64,000 nt of DNA from Saccharum officinarum. Taxonomy: Eukaryota; Streptophyta; Magnoliopsida; Poales; Poaceae. The stretch lies in assembly GCA_020631735.1 (NCBI GenBank), contig CM036199.1:14662834-14726833 (forward strand), in the 5' to 3' direction. The position numbers and the translations under genes were made by a program. A model generated the notes under the pieces. That model did no database searches, was not told the DNA's origin, and saw only the letters and a list, made by a program, of their open reading frames with translations. Every line of letters begins with the position of its first letter. The first letter of the stretch is position 1. Positions 33,783 through 47,029 of the stretch are shown piece by piece.

Positions 33783-35449
33783 TCGCCGAATACGAGGCGC
33801 TCGTCACGGGATTAGAATCGTCGTCGAACCTCGGGGGTCCGACCACCTTGACGTTGAGGCGACTCCCAACTCGTGATCGATCAGGTTCATGAAGAGCTCG
33901 AGCTGTGTGACCCCAAATGGAAGCTACTGTCAAGAAGTACGGCGCCTCGAGGACAAGTTCACGGCCTCGAGCTCAACCACATCGCGGTGCAGGTACAAAT
34001 GAGGCCGCCGATGAACTGGCAAAAATCGCGTCCAGTTGAGCTACGGTTCCACAGACGTTTTTCGCAAAAGCTTTAGCAGCCGTCCATGGACTCGGGCAAA
34101 CGGAGGGGTTTGACGGGACGTCACTCGAACCCTCCACCTGAGGCAGAAGCCCCCTCGACCGGGGAGAAGCCATGCAGGTGGAAGACTCGACCCGCCGTCT
34201 GACCTCGAGCCTGACTGGCGCGTCCCGTACTCGACTACTTATCCGAGGGGACCTCCCTGGGTAAGACCGAGGCTCGACGGATCGCGCGCCGGGCACCAAA
34301 CTTATGTGAAGATGGGGACAGCGGAGAGCTCTAACCGCCGTGCCTACTGGTATCCTCCAACGATGCATCTCAAATGAGCAAGGCAGGAACCTGCTCGGCG
34401 ATCTCCACTCGGGGCTTGCGGTCACCACGCAGCACCTCGAACCCTCGTCGGAAACGCCTTTCGACAAGGATTCTATTGGCCGACCGTGGTCTCCGACGCT
34501 GTCAAGCTAGCTAGCGCTCCTGCAAGGGTTGTCAGTACTATGCGAGACGAACCCATCTTCCGGCACATGCCTACAAACTATCCCCATCACATGGCCGTTT
34601 GCCATTTGGGGGCTCGACCTTGTCGGACCATTGAAAAGGGCAGCTGGCGGCTTCACCCACTTGCTCGTCGCAATCGACAAATTCTCCAAGTGGATCGAGG
34701 CCCGCCCTATCACCAGCATCAGGTCCGAGCAAGCTGTGCTCTTCTTCACCGGCATTATTCATCGCTTCGGGGTCCCTAACTGTATCATCACAGACAATGG
34801 CACCCAGTTCACTGGCAAAAAGTTTTTGGATTTCTGCGACAACCACCACATCCGAGTGCTCTGGTCAGCCGTAGCCCATCCAAAAACAAACGGTCAGGTG
34901 GAACGTGCCAATGGTATGGTCCTACAAGGCCTGAAACCCAGAATCTTTGACAAACTAAATAAACATGGCAAAAGATGGGCTGCCGAGCTACCCTCGGTCC
35001 TGTGGAGCCTAAGAAAACGCCGAGTCGAAGCCACGGGGTTCTCCGTTCTTCTTAGTCTACGGGTCTGAGGCTATGCTCCCAACTGATATAGAATACGGAT
35101 CCCCAAGGTTGAAGGCCTACAACGAAAGAAATAACGACGCCACAAGACAGGACGCCCTCGACCAGCTCGAGGAAGCCGAGATGTGGCTCTGTTGCATTCT
35201 GCCAGGTACCAGCAGGATCTCCGACGCTACCACGACAGACACGTCCGCAAGCGTGACCTCAACGTCGGCGACTTGGTGCTACGGCGGAACCAGAACACCA
35301 AGGGACGGCACAAGCTCACGCCACCATGGGAAGGGCCGTACATCATCGCAGAAGTACTAAAGCCGGGCACCTACAAGCTATCCAACGAGAAGGGCAAAAT
35401 CCTCACCAACGCTTGGAACATTGAACAGCTACGTCGCTTCTTTCCTTAA
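33783..35449 (+). pseudogene. pol: Gypsy second RNase H tail and integrase, copy C
   Basis: The RNase H tail (to about 34230) is scrambled by single-base indels. The integrase zinc region crosses the empty Copia site at about 34387. The DDE core reads openly at 34529-35068 with GLDLVGPL, TDNGTQF and NGQVERANG. A frameshift cluster at about 35010-35060 precedes the C-terminal part, which ends QLRRFFP at 35449. The second catalytic motif here is ITDNGTQF, against IIDNGTQF in copy B. Confidence 0.85.
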
Positions 35450-36122
35450 AAAGCCTCGAGGCTCTGTATTTTCTTTTTCGTCAATAAAGAATACAGCGAC
35501 GTTCAAACTTTCGTTTACAGTGAGGAAGGATCGACTCTGCACTCCCAGAATCGACCCTCCCTCGGGGGCTACAAGGGGGAACCCCCCAGTCCCGAAAAAA
35601 CTTATGCTCTTTTTTAAATTTAAGAACCGCTTCTTAGATCGACTTCGCTGCAAGAGCACCCTAAGGTTCGAAAGGGCTCCCGAGTCAGGAGTATCACCTA
35701 CGCCTCCGAGGCTACGGTACCTCCACTCACCCCTTACGCCTTTTAGAGGTGCGACTTCACGCTAAGGAGATCTAAATAACGGTTCCTAACTTTGAAAAGA
35801 ACATATCCCCTGTCGCTTAGATCAGGCTCTCACACGATTTACAAGGCCGCAACATCACCCTGAAGCTCGAGGGCGGTCGAGCCGTGAGATCACTTATGCC
35901 CCGAGGCTACGGTACCTCCACTCGCTCCCTTACGCCAAGGATGCAGCTGCGTGCTAAGTAAATCACGCGAGAACACGATCCAAGCGATAAAGGGAAGAAA
36001 AGCTCAAATAAAACTAAATCACCACGAACCGGTTTATGTTTCGAGTTTTTAGGCCTTCGAGGCACCACGATCAAAATTCGAAATGCTAACTTATTACATG
36101 GGCCTTCATGCCCAGATTTGGC

Positions 36123-39100
36123 TCACAGGCCCTCATCGTCATTAGGCGGAACCACCTCGGCTTCAAAAAGCAAGGCCAGACGGCTTCCAGGCTCTTCGGC
36201 GGCTTCAATCAGCTTCACGCAGGCATCCTCGTTCTCCTCGTCTGTCCGGTCCGGGTCTGTGATAAAGCCCTCAGCGACGAGCTTCATGTCGAACACAAAC
36301 CCTGAACGGACGACGGCCAGCGCCCTCTTCACGCCGTGATGGAGGCCGTCCCGTATCTTCTCCGGGCAAGGCGGCCCAGCGCCACCATCCGACGGACGAA
36401 GGAGTTCCCCGGAACATCTTCCCCGGTGTCGGCGTTGGGCTCACCCCCCAGGCCGTCACACACGGTGGTGATCGTGCCCTGGAGCAGTTGGGTCCTCCGG
36501 ATCTCGGCTTCGAGGAGGCTCTGGAAGGAGTTGGCAGAGGATTGGGCTCTCGGTTCTCCCTCTCCAGCTCTGAAACACGACGAACAGATTAATACCCAAC
36601 GCAAGGCCCTCCGCATCGTGTCCGTAACAATCACACTTACCCTCGATATGGGTTTGCAGGCCCACAACCTCGTCACGAAGCCCCCGCAAGTCCGCTCGAG
36701 CCCAAGGAAGGCGTTGTCTTTGTCACCAATGGTTGCCTTTAGCGCCTCGATCTCTTGCCGAGCAGACTCGAGAGCTGTGTCCTTCTCTTGGACGGCTCCC
36801 TTCAGCGTCGTGACCTCGTCCTTCAGAGCATCAGAACGAGCGGTGGCCTGCTCGACCTCGACGTTGAGGGTGTCACGTTGACGACTAACCTGCGAGACAT
36901 TCTCCTCGAGCTCCTTCACCCGTCTCGATAGGGGCTCGAGATCCTGCGGGCCTGGGCAGCCTCCTCCCGAGCCTTGTCCATGCCAGTGCGCATCACGGCC
37001 TCGGCGCGCCCATGCCTGCATCGCTTCCTCTTTCAGCACCGCGTAGGCGACGCGCAGCTCAGCCATTTCGGCGTTCCGATCGGAAAGCCGTTTCTGGGCC
37101 TCCTCGGCCAAGATCCGTTGCTGAGACAGCGCGGCCCACACGCCACTCTCATCCCGGATGAAGAGTGACTTGCGGCGGGAGTGCTCCTTCAGCTCCTGAA
37201 CGTAATCCGAAAAAACCAAAAAGGTTAAAAAGCCGAGGGAAAAAGACACCAAGAAACCACGGAAAAAGCCGACGGGTCGATCGTACCTCGGTGGCATCCC
37301 CCATGCTCCGCACGGAACCAGACGCCACTCAGAGCAACCGATCAAGGTGCCGGCGGACGCCCTCGAGGTACTCCCATCGGTGCACTTCATCTTTGTCGTT
37401 CAGGACGAAGATGGGCTCGGCGTCGGGGTTCGCGGCGTCCCTAAACTGGAGCGACGGCCCCCCACCTCGGTATCTCCGCCTCTGCCCGCGCTATCGCCAG
37501 CGCGGCGATGTCGGGCCATGACGACAACGACCCAGTCGGGGCGTCTCCCGGTCCCGCGGAAGGACCGGCCTCGCCCGCAGTTTCCGCCTCTCTGACGGCC
37601 GTCGAGGCACCGGCCTGATCCGCGGCTTCGCCCCTCGACCCCCATCACTTGTTTCCCTCTGTCCAGGGGTGTCGTCGGGGGAAGGTCCACGGCCATGGGT
37701 GCCCGCCCCCTAGGGGAACTGGCCCCTCAATCGCCGGCGCCTCCGGAGCCGGCGCCTCGACCGAAGACGGCTCCGGTACCCGCGCCTCGACCGTAGGCGC
37801 CCCCGAGCCGGCACTCTTCTTCCGACGCTCCGGTCAGGGGCTCGACCGCCCCGCCCTCCACCATACCCGCTGGCTCGACCAACGGGTCTTGTGCGACGGC
37901 GACCCGCCCGCCAGGGCCGCCTCCTGCCCTGACACCGACGTGACCTTCTCCATGATCACGTCAGCCCCCACCCGCTCCGCGCCGCGGACGGGTGCCTCGC
38001 CCGTCGTGACCTCGACGGCAGCCTCGGCCGACGCTGACGACCTGGGCCCCGCCTCGACCACGCCGGGCACCACCATCTCCGCCGGTTCGGACCCCTCCAT
38101 GGCAGGGTCTGTGCCAGTAACCACCATGGCGTCCGCTGATTCCTGCCGTTGTCGCAGGCGCCCCTTCGCGGCCTCGACCCGCCAGACAACGGCGCTGGCC
38201 CACAGCGACTTCACGGGGGTAAGCCCCATTGGCTCCGCCTTCCGCTTTAACCTGCAAAGTGAAGAAATGTCAGCCAACGGACCCCGAGAAAGGTAGGACA
38301 ACCTAGCAGAGATGCTTACCTGGAAATTGGCACCAAGGGCCTCGACCCCGTGCGACCCGAGCCTCCTGGGGCGGCCGATTGTGGCCTCGCAGCGGCCTCA
38401 CCAGCAGCCCGGGCACTCCTGGGGGCCCTGACCGACGCACCGCCCAGCGCCTTTTGTGCCTCCGAGGCCAGCTGGTCTCGGGTTCTCACGCCTGTCGACG
38501 CCGCCGCCAATGACGACGCCGGTACTACCGTCCCAGCCCCTGCCCGAGCTTGAGGGGCCTGGGCTGGTGCGGACGTCCCCGTCGACCCCTCTTGATGGGT
38601 CCGGGGTAAAGCGGCCCCTCCCGTCGAGGGGCCGTCTCCTTCTCCGTCTTCTCCTCCTCCTCGGACTCCTCGACCACGACGACCGAGGAGGACGCCCCCC
38701 TGATGGGTTCCACCAGGGGGCGAACGTCGGGAAGATCCCCCAGCCCGGTCGCGGTCTCATACCGCGACAGGGCGTCATCGTCCTCACCGCTGCTGTCGTC
38801 GTCCTCCCCTGAGATCATCTCGGAAGGCGACGACGCCAGGGGGACCCCATCGATAGTCTCCTGGCGCCGGAGCTTCTTCAACGCCACCGCCTCTTTGGCC
38901 TTGCGGATTGCCCGCTCCTTGGCCATCTCCTTGGTTTGCTTCTTCTTGGAAGCATGCTGGCGTCGAGCCTCCCGGGCGGGCCGGTCCTCTAGGACTGGCG
39001 AACGCGTCTCTCGCAGCGCCGACAAATCCTACGCGCCGGCCTCGATCAAATCAGCGAAATCCAAAAATAAACGAAACTGGCAAACCTACTAATCCTAAGA

Positions 39101-40098
39101 TACGTACCACTAGCTCGAACCCTTCGGTAGGTCTCATGGGGACCCGGTTAGCCTCCTCCACCTTGAAGTTCCCGACCATCCGACGCGCTCGCCGGAGGAC
39201 CTCCTCGAGGGAAAGGGATTCGTGCGACATCCGGGTCCCCTCCAGCGATGCCTCCGGAGTCATCTGGTCGAAGCGGAGACGACGCCGGCACAGCGGCATC
39301 ACCCTACGGCGATGGAAGGCCGCGGCCACCGCCGCAGCCGTCAAGCCCCGAAGGCGAAGCTGCTGCAGCGCCGCCAGCAGCGGGTCTAGGCGCGGCTTCT
39401 CGGCTTCCGGCACTCCGTATGTCCAGCGATCCTCTCGAGCGGTTAGCACGCGGCCGGTGTACCTCGGCAACTGATTTTCATCGTTGCGGAGGTAGAACCA
39501 ACCCTCGTGCCACCCACTGTTCGAAGAGATGAGGCGAGCCGGGATGTACAGATCCGCCCGGCTCGACCTCACCTGCAGGACGCAGCTCCCTACTCGGGCC
39601 GCGCACAAGACGCCCTTCTCCCCCGCCTTCTTGGCGAAGAGCTCGGCCTTGAAAAGGTGAAGCCACAGGTTCCACTGCGGCTCCACCCCAAGGTAGCCCT
39701 CGCAGACCGCCGCGAAGATGGCGGCCTGCGCGACGGCGTTGGGGGAAAGGTGGTGAAGCTCCACCTGGTAGTAGTGGAGGAGCGCGCGCATGAAGACGGA
39801 CGCCGGCACGCCAAACCCCCGCTCGTAGAAGCAGACGAAGCTCACCACGTACCCCTCGGGGGCGCCGGCTCCCGGTGGGCAGGGGGCGGCGCGATCCACT
39901 CCGGTTGCGACCGGCTCGTCCTCGCCGCAGCAGCCCGTCCTCGACCAATTCTTCCAACCTCCTCTCCATCACCGAGGAGGCGGCCCAGTCGTCGGCGGGA
40001 GGATCTGGCTCTTTCCTGCCATCGGTGTTGTCGAAAGGGGGGTGGACGAAGAGGACGCGGTGGCGACAGCGATGCGGGCGCAGAGCGCGATAAGGCAA
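36123..40098 (-). pseudogene. Spliced antisense gene of the Gypsy element, copy C
   Basis: Same gene as 25646-29511. The Transposase_28-type exon is open over 39051-39899, with a frameshift near 39870-39930 upstream of which the N-terminal part (MPYRALRPHR...) can be read from 40098. Exon 2 keeps CAG (Gln) at about 38471 where copy B has TAG. The coiled-coil exon (about 37200-36880) and the terminal exon ending PPNDDEGL at 36123 are present. Several 1- to 2-base differences from copy B fall in the Pro/Ala/Glu-rich exon (37600-37900) and shift the frame. Function unknown. Confidence 0.72.
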
Positions 40099-40429
40099 GG
40101 GTTGTCTGAGGCAGAAGAATGCAGGAGCGCAAGGGAACGGAGGGGAACGCAGACCCCCAGGCCTTGATTTTATATGCCCAGGCGGAAGCCCAACAGCCGC
40201 GCGAAAAGGTAGGAACAGTTTCCCGCATTAAATGCGCCCACCTAACCGTTTCCTTACATCTCGCAGGAGTCGGGCACGTGGCCGTCCCCCACGTCGTAAC
40301 CGTACGCCACGTCGCCCACTACCGCGCCGATCTCGCCTCCCCCAAAAGACGCGCCCGGCTAACGGGCGGGGGAGGGATCCGCGAACGGATATTCCCAGAT
40401 ATCTGGGAAACGGGCCCCGAGCCCGGTAT

Positions 40430-41870
40430 AAGCCTCGAGGGAGCGAAAGCTGGCCCTCGACCAGGGTTCGACAGCTGCCCTCGAGCAACAGAGTTAGGGA
40501 CGACCCAGGGTGCGCCCGTACATGGCCAAGGGCTCGAGCCACGCTCTCGAGGCACCCCAGGACGTATTCGAGGCCGAAGGAGGAGGTCGTCGTAGGAATC
40601 CCCCCGGGGGAGGCATCGAGCCCTCGAATCCTGTCGCAGGGAATCGAGATCCACACGACCACTCCTTGGCATCTTTGAGAGCGCCTCCGGGCCACTAGCT
40701 GACCCCTAACGAACGGGGCACGTGCTCTCACTCGAATTCCCCCGCTAGCAGCTCACCGGAGATCGTCGGAACTCGCGCCCGAACGAGGGTAGTACGGCGT
40801 TCTCCACCCCTCCTCCTTTTTCGAAAAGGAGCGTGAGGGTCGCACAAAAGACGGTCGGGACTCTGATCGACCTCGTGCGCGCGAGGCTCGGGGCTCGACC
40901 GCAGAAACCTAAGCCTCGAGGGAACGAAAGCTGGCCCTCGACCAGGGTTCGACAGCTGCCCTCGAGCAACAGAGTTAGGGACGACCCAGGGTGCGCCCGT
41001 ACATGGCCAAGGGCTCGAGCCACGCTCTCGAGGCACCCCAGGATGTATTCGAGGCCGAAGGAGAAGGTCGTCGTAGGAATCCCCCCGGGAGAGGCATCGA
41101 GCCCTCGAATCCTGTCGCAGGGAATCGAGATCCACACGACCACTCCTTGGCATCTTTGAGAGCGCCTCCGGGCCACTAGCCGACCCCTAACGAACGGGAC
41201 ACGGGCTCTCACTCGAATTCCCCGCTAGCAGCTCACCGGAGATCGTCAGAACTCGTGCCCAAACGAGGATAGTACAGCGTTCTCCACCCCTCCTCCTTTT
41301 TTCAAAAGGGAGCGTGAGGGTCGCACAAAAGACGGTCGGGACTCTGATCGACCTTGTGCGCGCGAGGCTTGGGGGCTCGACCGCAGAAACCTAAGCCTCG
41401 AGGGAGCGAAAGCTGGTCCTCGACCAGGGTTCGACAGCTGCCCTCGAGCAACAGAGTTAGGGACGACCAAGGGTGCACCCGTACATGGCTAAGGGCTCGA
41501 GCCACGCTCTCGAGGCACCCCAGGACGTATTCGAGGCCGAAGGAGGAGGTCGTCGTAGGAATCCCCGCGGGGGAGGCATCGAGCCCTCGAATCCTGTCGC
41601 AGGGAATTGAGATCCACACGACCACTCCTTGGCATCTTTGAGAGCGTCTCCGGGCCACTAGCTGACCCCTAACGAACGGGGCACAGGCTCTCACTCGAAT
41701 TCCCCCGCTAGCAGCTCACCGGAGATCGTCGGAACTCGCGCCTAAACGAGGGTAGTACGGCGTTCTCCACCCCTCCTTTTTTTTGAAAAGGAGCGTGAGG
41801 GTCGCACAAAAGACGGTCGGGACTCTGATCGACCTCGTGCGCGCGAGGCTCGGGGGCTCGGCCGCAACGA
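40430..41870 (+). repeat. 3' tandem array of Gypsy copy C (3 units of about 482 bp)
   Basis: The marker word atggc(c/t)aagggctcgagcc is at 40522, 41003 and 41485, giving periods of 481 and 482 bp. It has the same three-unit structure as in copies A and B. Confidence 0.85.
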
Positions 41871-42054
41871 ATCATCCCCCAATAAAACGAAAACAAGACC
41901 TCGGAGGAGTCCCAGCACTCCACCGAGGCCTCGGGGGCTACACCCGGCGGGTGCGCTCGCGCGCCCCCACCGGAAAAAATCACGATGCTACGACTCCAGT
42001 TCGAACAAACCTCTGGAGAGTGATCACACACTCACCCAAAGGCTCGGGGGCTAC

Positions 42055-43059
42055 TGTCGGTACCAAAAGTACGGGGGTACCCACACCCATCGCTAGTAAA
42101 AAACTAAAACGACTGAAACCGCAATAAAAGGCAGCCCGCCTCGACCGCGCATCCTGTCCGCCTCGTACGAGGCCCGCTCGACGGGGCGCCTCGACCGCGC
42201 TCCGGCTCCGACTCGTACGAGGCCCGCTCGACGGGGCGCCTCGACCGCGCCCCATCCCGTACGGCAAGCTACCTCGACGACGCTCCGACCCGCGCGAAGC
42301 TCGTCCGCCCACTGGGAAAAACTCCAACTCGCGTGAGCCTGGGTCGAGCGCCTCGACTCCTTCTCTTTACCTACCCCAGGACAAAAGTCATAACATTTAA
42401 TGCGGTTACCTACTATCACCTACCGATATGGCTGCGATCAGAATCGACGTGGGAACAATGCCCGTGTCAGGTCTCACTGTTTTACCACCCATCCCATGAT
42501 AGGAGGTGAAACCCGTCACTATACCCACCTTACCGCGCACTGTTTACCATCGATCACCCTGGAGGGAGGATAAGACAAGGCCCGTTCTCCGCAATCTCGG
42601 GGATTCGGCCTTATCCATCCGGTCTCGACCCGGCCTCGACCCAACCTCGACGCTCGGCACAGTTCAACGGCAGGGAAGGACGGTATGGCACGGCGCTCCG
42701 GGTCATTTCGCCGTCTCGTCTCCCACGACGCCATGGTGTCCAGGGATGGCCGGCCATTCCCAGGCCACGTCGCAACAGTCAACTCAACAGGAATCGACCA
42801 AACATCAATTCAAGGCTCCCCGTCGTCCTGGCCTCCTCTCGCCCTATAAAAGGCCAGGCCAGGGTTCTACGAGGAGGAGAAAAAAAAACGAAGCACCCGA
42901 CCGAACAACAACAGACAACGAAGAAAAACGAGAGATCGATACCTCAAGCAACCACCCTTGTCCTTTTTTCCTCTCTTTGAGACTTGGGCTCGGCGCCCTC
43001 TCTCGCATGCTTGTAACCCCTACACGAGCACTTCGGTGTAAGGAAATAAAAACTTCTTC
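42055..43059 (+). repeat. Gypsy 3' LTR, copy C, lacking its last ~135 bp
   Basis: It starts TGTCGGTACC and follows the other LTRs, with the TATA box at 42845, to aacttcttc (43051-43059), where it jumps to aaccgaaataaat of the FKBP flank. Relative to copy A the LTR end and about 295 bp of flank are gone, roughly 430 bp in all. The joint has a TTC microhomology. Confidence 0.88.
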
Positions 43060-43613
43060 AACCGAAATAAATAAAAAAGAAAAAGACAAAACCACCTTCA
43101 AAACCGCTTATAATCGGGTTAAGAAAGTAAAGCGCATGGTTTTAAAGGCTGAGAGAGGTAATTTGCTCGATTTTGATGTTTAGAGAGGAAAAGTGGACTT
43201 TCGCAAAAGTCCAGGAGAAAAAATGGACTTTTTCCGATCCAAAACGACGAACTTTGTAGAATGGCGAAACATTTCCCGTCCCAAACGGGCCTCAGTGTTC
43301 CAACCGGCCCAATTCAAAGTGGTCAGGCCATATGCCCATATCACGTATACTGGAGGGCCAAAGTGCAAAACAACACTCCATAGTCCATCCATTCCCTTCC
43401 CTCCGCCGCCGCCCGCCGCTTAAACCCCAATTTTAGGGTTTTTCGCTGCGGCCCTGCGCTCCCTTGTCCGCTCGCCGCCTGACCGGCTCTTCCACAACCC
43501 TCTCGAATCTTCCACTGTTGCACATCCCCCACCCATATCAACCCTAGCCCCTACCCTGTCTCCTCACCGAGACGCCGCCGCGCGAAGCATTCATTCGCTC
43601 AGCCGCCGGAACC
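43060..43613 (+). promoter_or_regulatory. FKBP upstream region, copy C
   Basis: It matches about 5474-6022 of copy A with few differences: the end of the dispersed repeat, GGGCC words, the telo-box at about 43430-43442 and the C-rich leader. Because of the adjacent deletion, the Gypsy LTR TATA box (42845) lies only about 770 bp before the FKBP start codon. Confidence 0.55.
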
Positions 43614-46600
43614 ATGTCGTCGTTCTGGGGTAAGAATCGTTACGGGGCTACCGATGTTGCTGCCAATTTCCACTGTGCTTGCTCCTGTTTGTCTGACCGG
43701 ACTATTGCGTGCTTCGCAGGTGTAGAAGTGAAGCCCGGGAAGCCGTACACCCTAACCCACGGCGACTTTATCGGCCGCCTGCGCCTCACCCAGGTCTGCT
43801 TCTCCTCAATGTCTCCTCTTACACTTAGATGGTCAACGGGTTTATTAGGTCTTCTCTTGGAGGCTTATAGTTGTAGCATATATCTAATGTTGCGGCAAAT
43901 GTGATTTATTTATTTTTGGATTGGCAAATGGCAACGCAGGCGACGCTAGGGGTTGAGGTCGGTAAGGGGAGAAGGGTACCGGCGTGAAGAGGTGTGTGCT
44001 ACAGTGCAGTATCGAGAACAAAGATCCCGTTTTCCTTTGCGTCCTCATGCCGGAGCAGTCGGAGACATGCCACCTGGAGCTAGAGTTTGAGGAGGAAGTC
44101 ACTTTCGCAGTGATTGGGACGAGGAGCATCCACCTCGCTGGATACTATATGACGTATCCTTTTGCTGTCTTAGCATCAGTTTATTATCTTTCTCTGTTGT
44201 AGATGATGTAGGAAGGCTTCAGATGATTATCTTTGTAGTAAATTGCTGCAGGATGTTCTTTGTTCTTGTGGGGACTCTGTTTTTCCTTAAATATTTTTGT
44301 CAGTGATGTGTGTGGGGAAGATAGGAGTGACAGTGATTCTGGGAGCGATTCTCAAGGTTCGGATGAGGATGGTTTCTTGGAGGAGGACGACGATGGTAAC
44401 ATGGTAATGATCCACCAGACAACGACAGGCTGTACACAAATTTTTATCCTCTTGCACAACTCATGTTAGTATCTACTGACAGGTTATGGGATATTCAGAC
44501 AGTGAAGATGATGATTCAGAATATGATTCAGAGTCTGATGATGATGAGATGGCATACAATCGGGGTAGGGGCAAAAGTTCAGGTAAGGCATTACATATTG
44601 TTCCATTGCCCATTTGCCTTGTCATATGATCTGTGAAAGAATGCCCTTAGGAAATCTCTGTGAATGTTACTTATATTTTGCGATGCCTCCCTGATCATTA
44701 TTCTGAACCATAGAACATGGTCTATCTCTAGTTATGTTTTTTTTCCTTTCATAGAATCACTACCGTTGGTTAATGGAGGTGTGCTATTTTCCCTTTCTTT
44801 TAAGCCCTGCTGTTATTAATATAAGCTTATATAGGTTGAAAGTTACGAAGCAGAATAGTTGAATCACAGTCCACAGCTATGATATGAACTGTTTGTGGGA
44901 ATTATAATTTCATATGCCCTTGAATAATTGATGAAAATAAATGTAATATTGGTTAGGTTTGGTTAGGGGTGTGTAGCAAATAGCTTTATGAGTAACTGAT
45001 GAAAAATAAATGTATTATTGATTTGAAGTTTGTATATAAAACATATCAACAAAAGATGGCTGTTGTGAATTATTAATTGTCAGTGTGGAACTTCTTGTGA
45101 AACTTCATTGGGCATTTCATGTGTCATGAACCTCCTTTTAATACACTAAAACGTTACAGGACTTATGCATGCTGTAGTTGCAGGACGTGTTAGTTATTCT
45201 ATACCTTTTCACAAGTTCAGTTGGATTGAACACTTCTCATTGGCATTGAAATTATCTCATTCGCATTAAAAAATGCATTACCATGCATTCATTTAGATTG
45301 AATTGCACTTCTAGTTGGCATCGAAATTACCTCATAAAGTCATACACCTTAGGTGCCGGCCAACATATTTTTAATGGGTTTCCTTACCCTTAATAAATTT
45401 TGCAGTTGTTATTGAGGAAATTGAAGAGGATGACAAGGCTGCTGTTGCTGAAGTGCAGAAGGGATCGAAGAAGAAGCAAAGCCGTGAAAACGGTGATGAG
45501 TCTCAACTTCAGCTTGCTGTAAGAAATCCACCTACTGAATCCTTGGAAAGTGAAGATGAAGATGGTTTTCCTGTATCATTTTCTGAATCAAAGAAGAGTT
45601 CTGAGAGTGTTTCAAACAAGAAAGGTGGAAAAGTCAAGGAGACTAGCACTGAAGACCGGAAAAGAAAAAGTGGAGCCACTAGCGATCGTGGTGACTCTTC
45701 AGGGTACATTTTTGCCCCAGGATATTTCTTAATTCATGGTATAGTAACATGCTTCATTATTTTGTAAATTTACTTGTGGTAATAGGGATGTAAAGGCTGA
45801 AATTGATGGGGCATCATCAAAGAAAAAGAAAAAGGCCAAGGACAAAAGCACTGCTATGGACACTGGAAAAGTAAACAACGAAGAAAAGGAGATTAAGCAA
45901 CATGATTCTCCGGCTGATCCTGTCAGTACAAAACAGAAGAAAAAGAAAAACAAGAACAAAAGTGCTTCTGAGGGTGATGCCAGTGAGCAATCTGCTAAGA
46001 ACAACAATATGTTGGTATCTTGAGATGTTGCCTTGTAGAAGCTTTTCACATAGGAATGTTATTCGCATGGCTTGTTATTGTTTGACATTGTTGCCTTTCA
46101 TCTAATTTCAGTCATAAAGACAATGAGGAGGCACGTGCGCAAGAGGCTAGTAAAAAGAACAAGAAAAAGAAGGCAGATGACATAAACAGAAGTGAAAGTC
46201 AGGCAGCAACTGGACTTGGTGAGTCAGATAGCAAGGAGCCGCTCCAAACAAGAACGTTTGCCAATGGTATGATAATTCAGGAGGTAGAGATGGGCAAACC
46301 TGATGGTAAAAAAGCCACCCGTGGGAAGAAGGTAAACAATTTTGCCATCTGAGGAGTTTCAAAGGGATGATCTCCTAAATACCCATTGCTATTCTAACGT
46401 TGACATGCTTTTTTCCATGACCTGCACATATTTTTTGCATGGCTATGATCAATTTTACTACATGAGGCTCTCCTATCTGATGTCCTTAACAATGCTATTT
46501 TTTTTTCTTATTAGGTTTCTGTTAGATATATTGGCAAGCTAAAGAATGGCACTATTTTTGACTCCAACGTTGGTGGAAGACCTTTTGAGTTCAGACTAGG

Positions 46601-47029
46601 TAATTATTTCTTCTTGCTGATGTCTTGCTCTCTGCCATTACTCCAGCTTAGTACCGAGGGATGATTTTAATGATGCATTGCTTGCAGGTGTTGGGCAGGT
46701 TATCAGTGGCTGGGACGTTGGTGTCAATGGTATATACTATATATTTTACCCTTCATCTTGTATTGAACACACAGTTATTGATCAGTGCAAATTTCATGCT
46801 TTGTGCTTGTTAACAGGTATGAGGGTTGGGGACAAAAGGAGACTCACCATTCCACCTTCCATGGGGTAAAATGCCTTTGCATATTACTTTGTATCAGAAG
46901 CTGTTCGTTTCAATCTAGCCCTTTTGTGGATCCTGATTCTCCTTTTGCAGGTACGGGAGCAAAAGAGTGGGGCAGATACCACAGAACTCAACTCTCATCT
47001 TCGATGTGGAGCTGGTGAACGTAAAATGA
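43614..47029 (+). pseudogene. FKBP53: FKBP53-like gene, copy C, with a 1-base deletion in exon 3
   Basis: All 12 exons and splice sites of copy A are present in order, ending at the same NVK stop (47027-47029). The G run of five in exon 3 (copy A, 6370-6374) is four here (43966-43969), which shifts the frame and gives a TGA within about 20 nt, inside the nucleoplasmin-like domain. As read, the product would be about 40 residues. Other differences in coding sequence are few: Glu to Asp at 45788-45790, Ala to Gly near 46220, and two silent changes. A homopolymer deletion in an otherwise conserved gene could be a sequencing error, in which case the gene is intact. Confidence 0.88.

Larger units (their letters stand above)
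33783..43059 (+). mobile_element. Gypsy element copy C, 3' half
   Basis: It starts in the second RNase H and runs through integrase, antisense gene, tandem array and a 3'-truncated LTR. It lacks both the hAT and the Copia insertions of copy B. Small indels relative to copy B are very frequent from 33783 to about 34500 and remain common to about 38600. The right end is fused to the FKBP flank at a TTC shared by both sequences (43057-43059). Confidence 0.88.
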
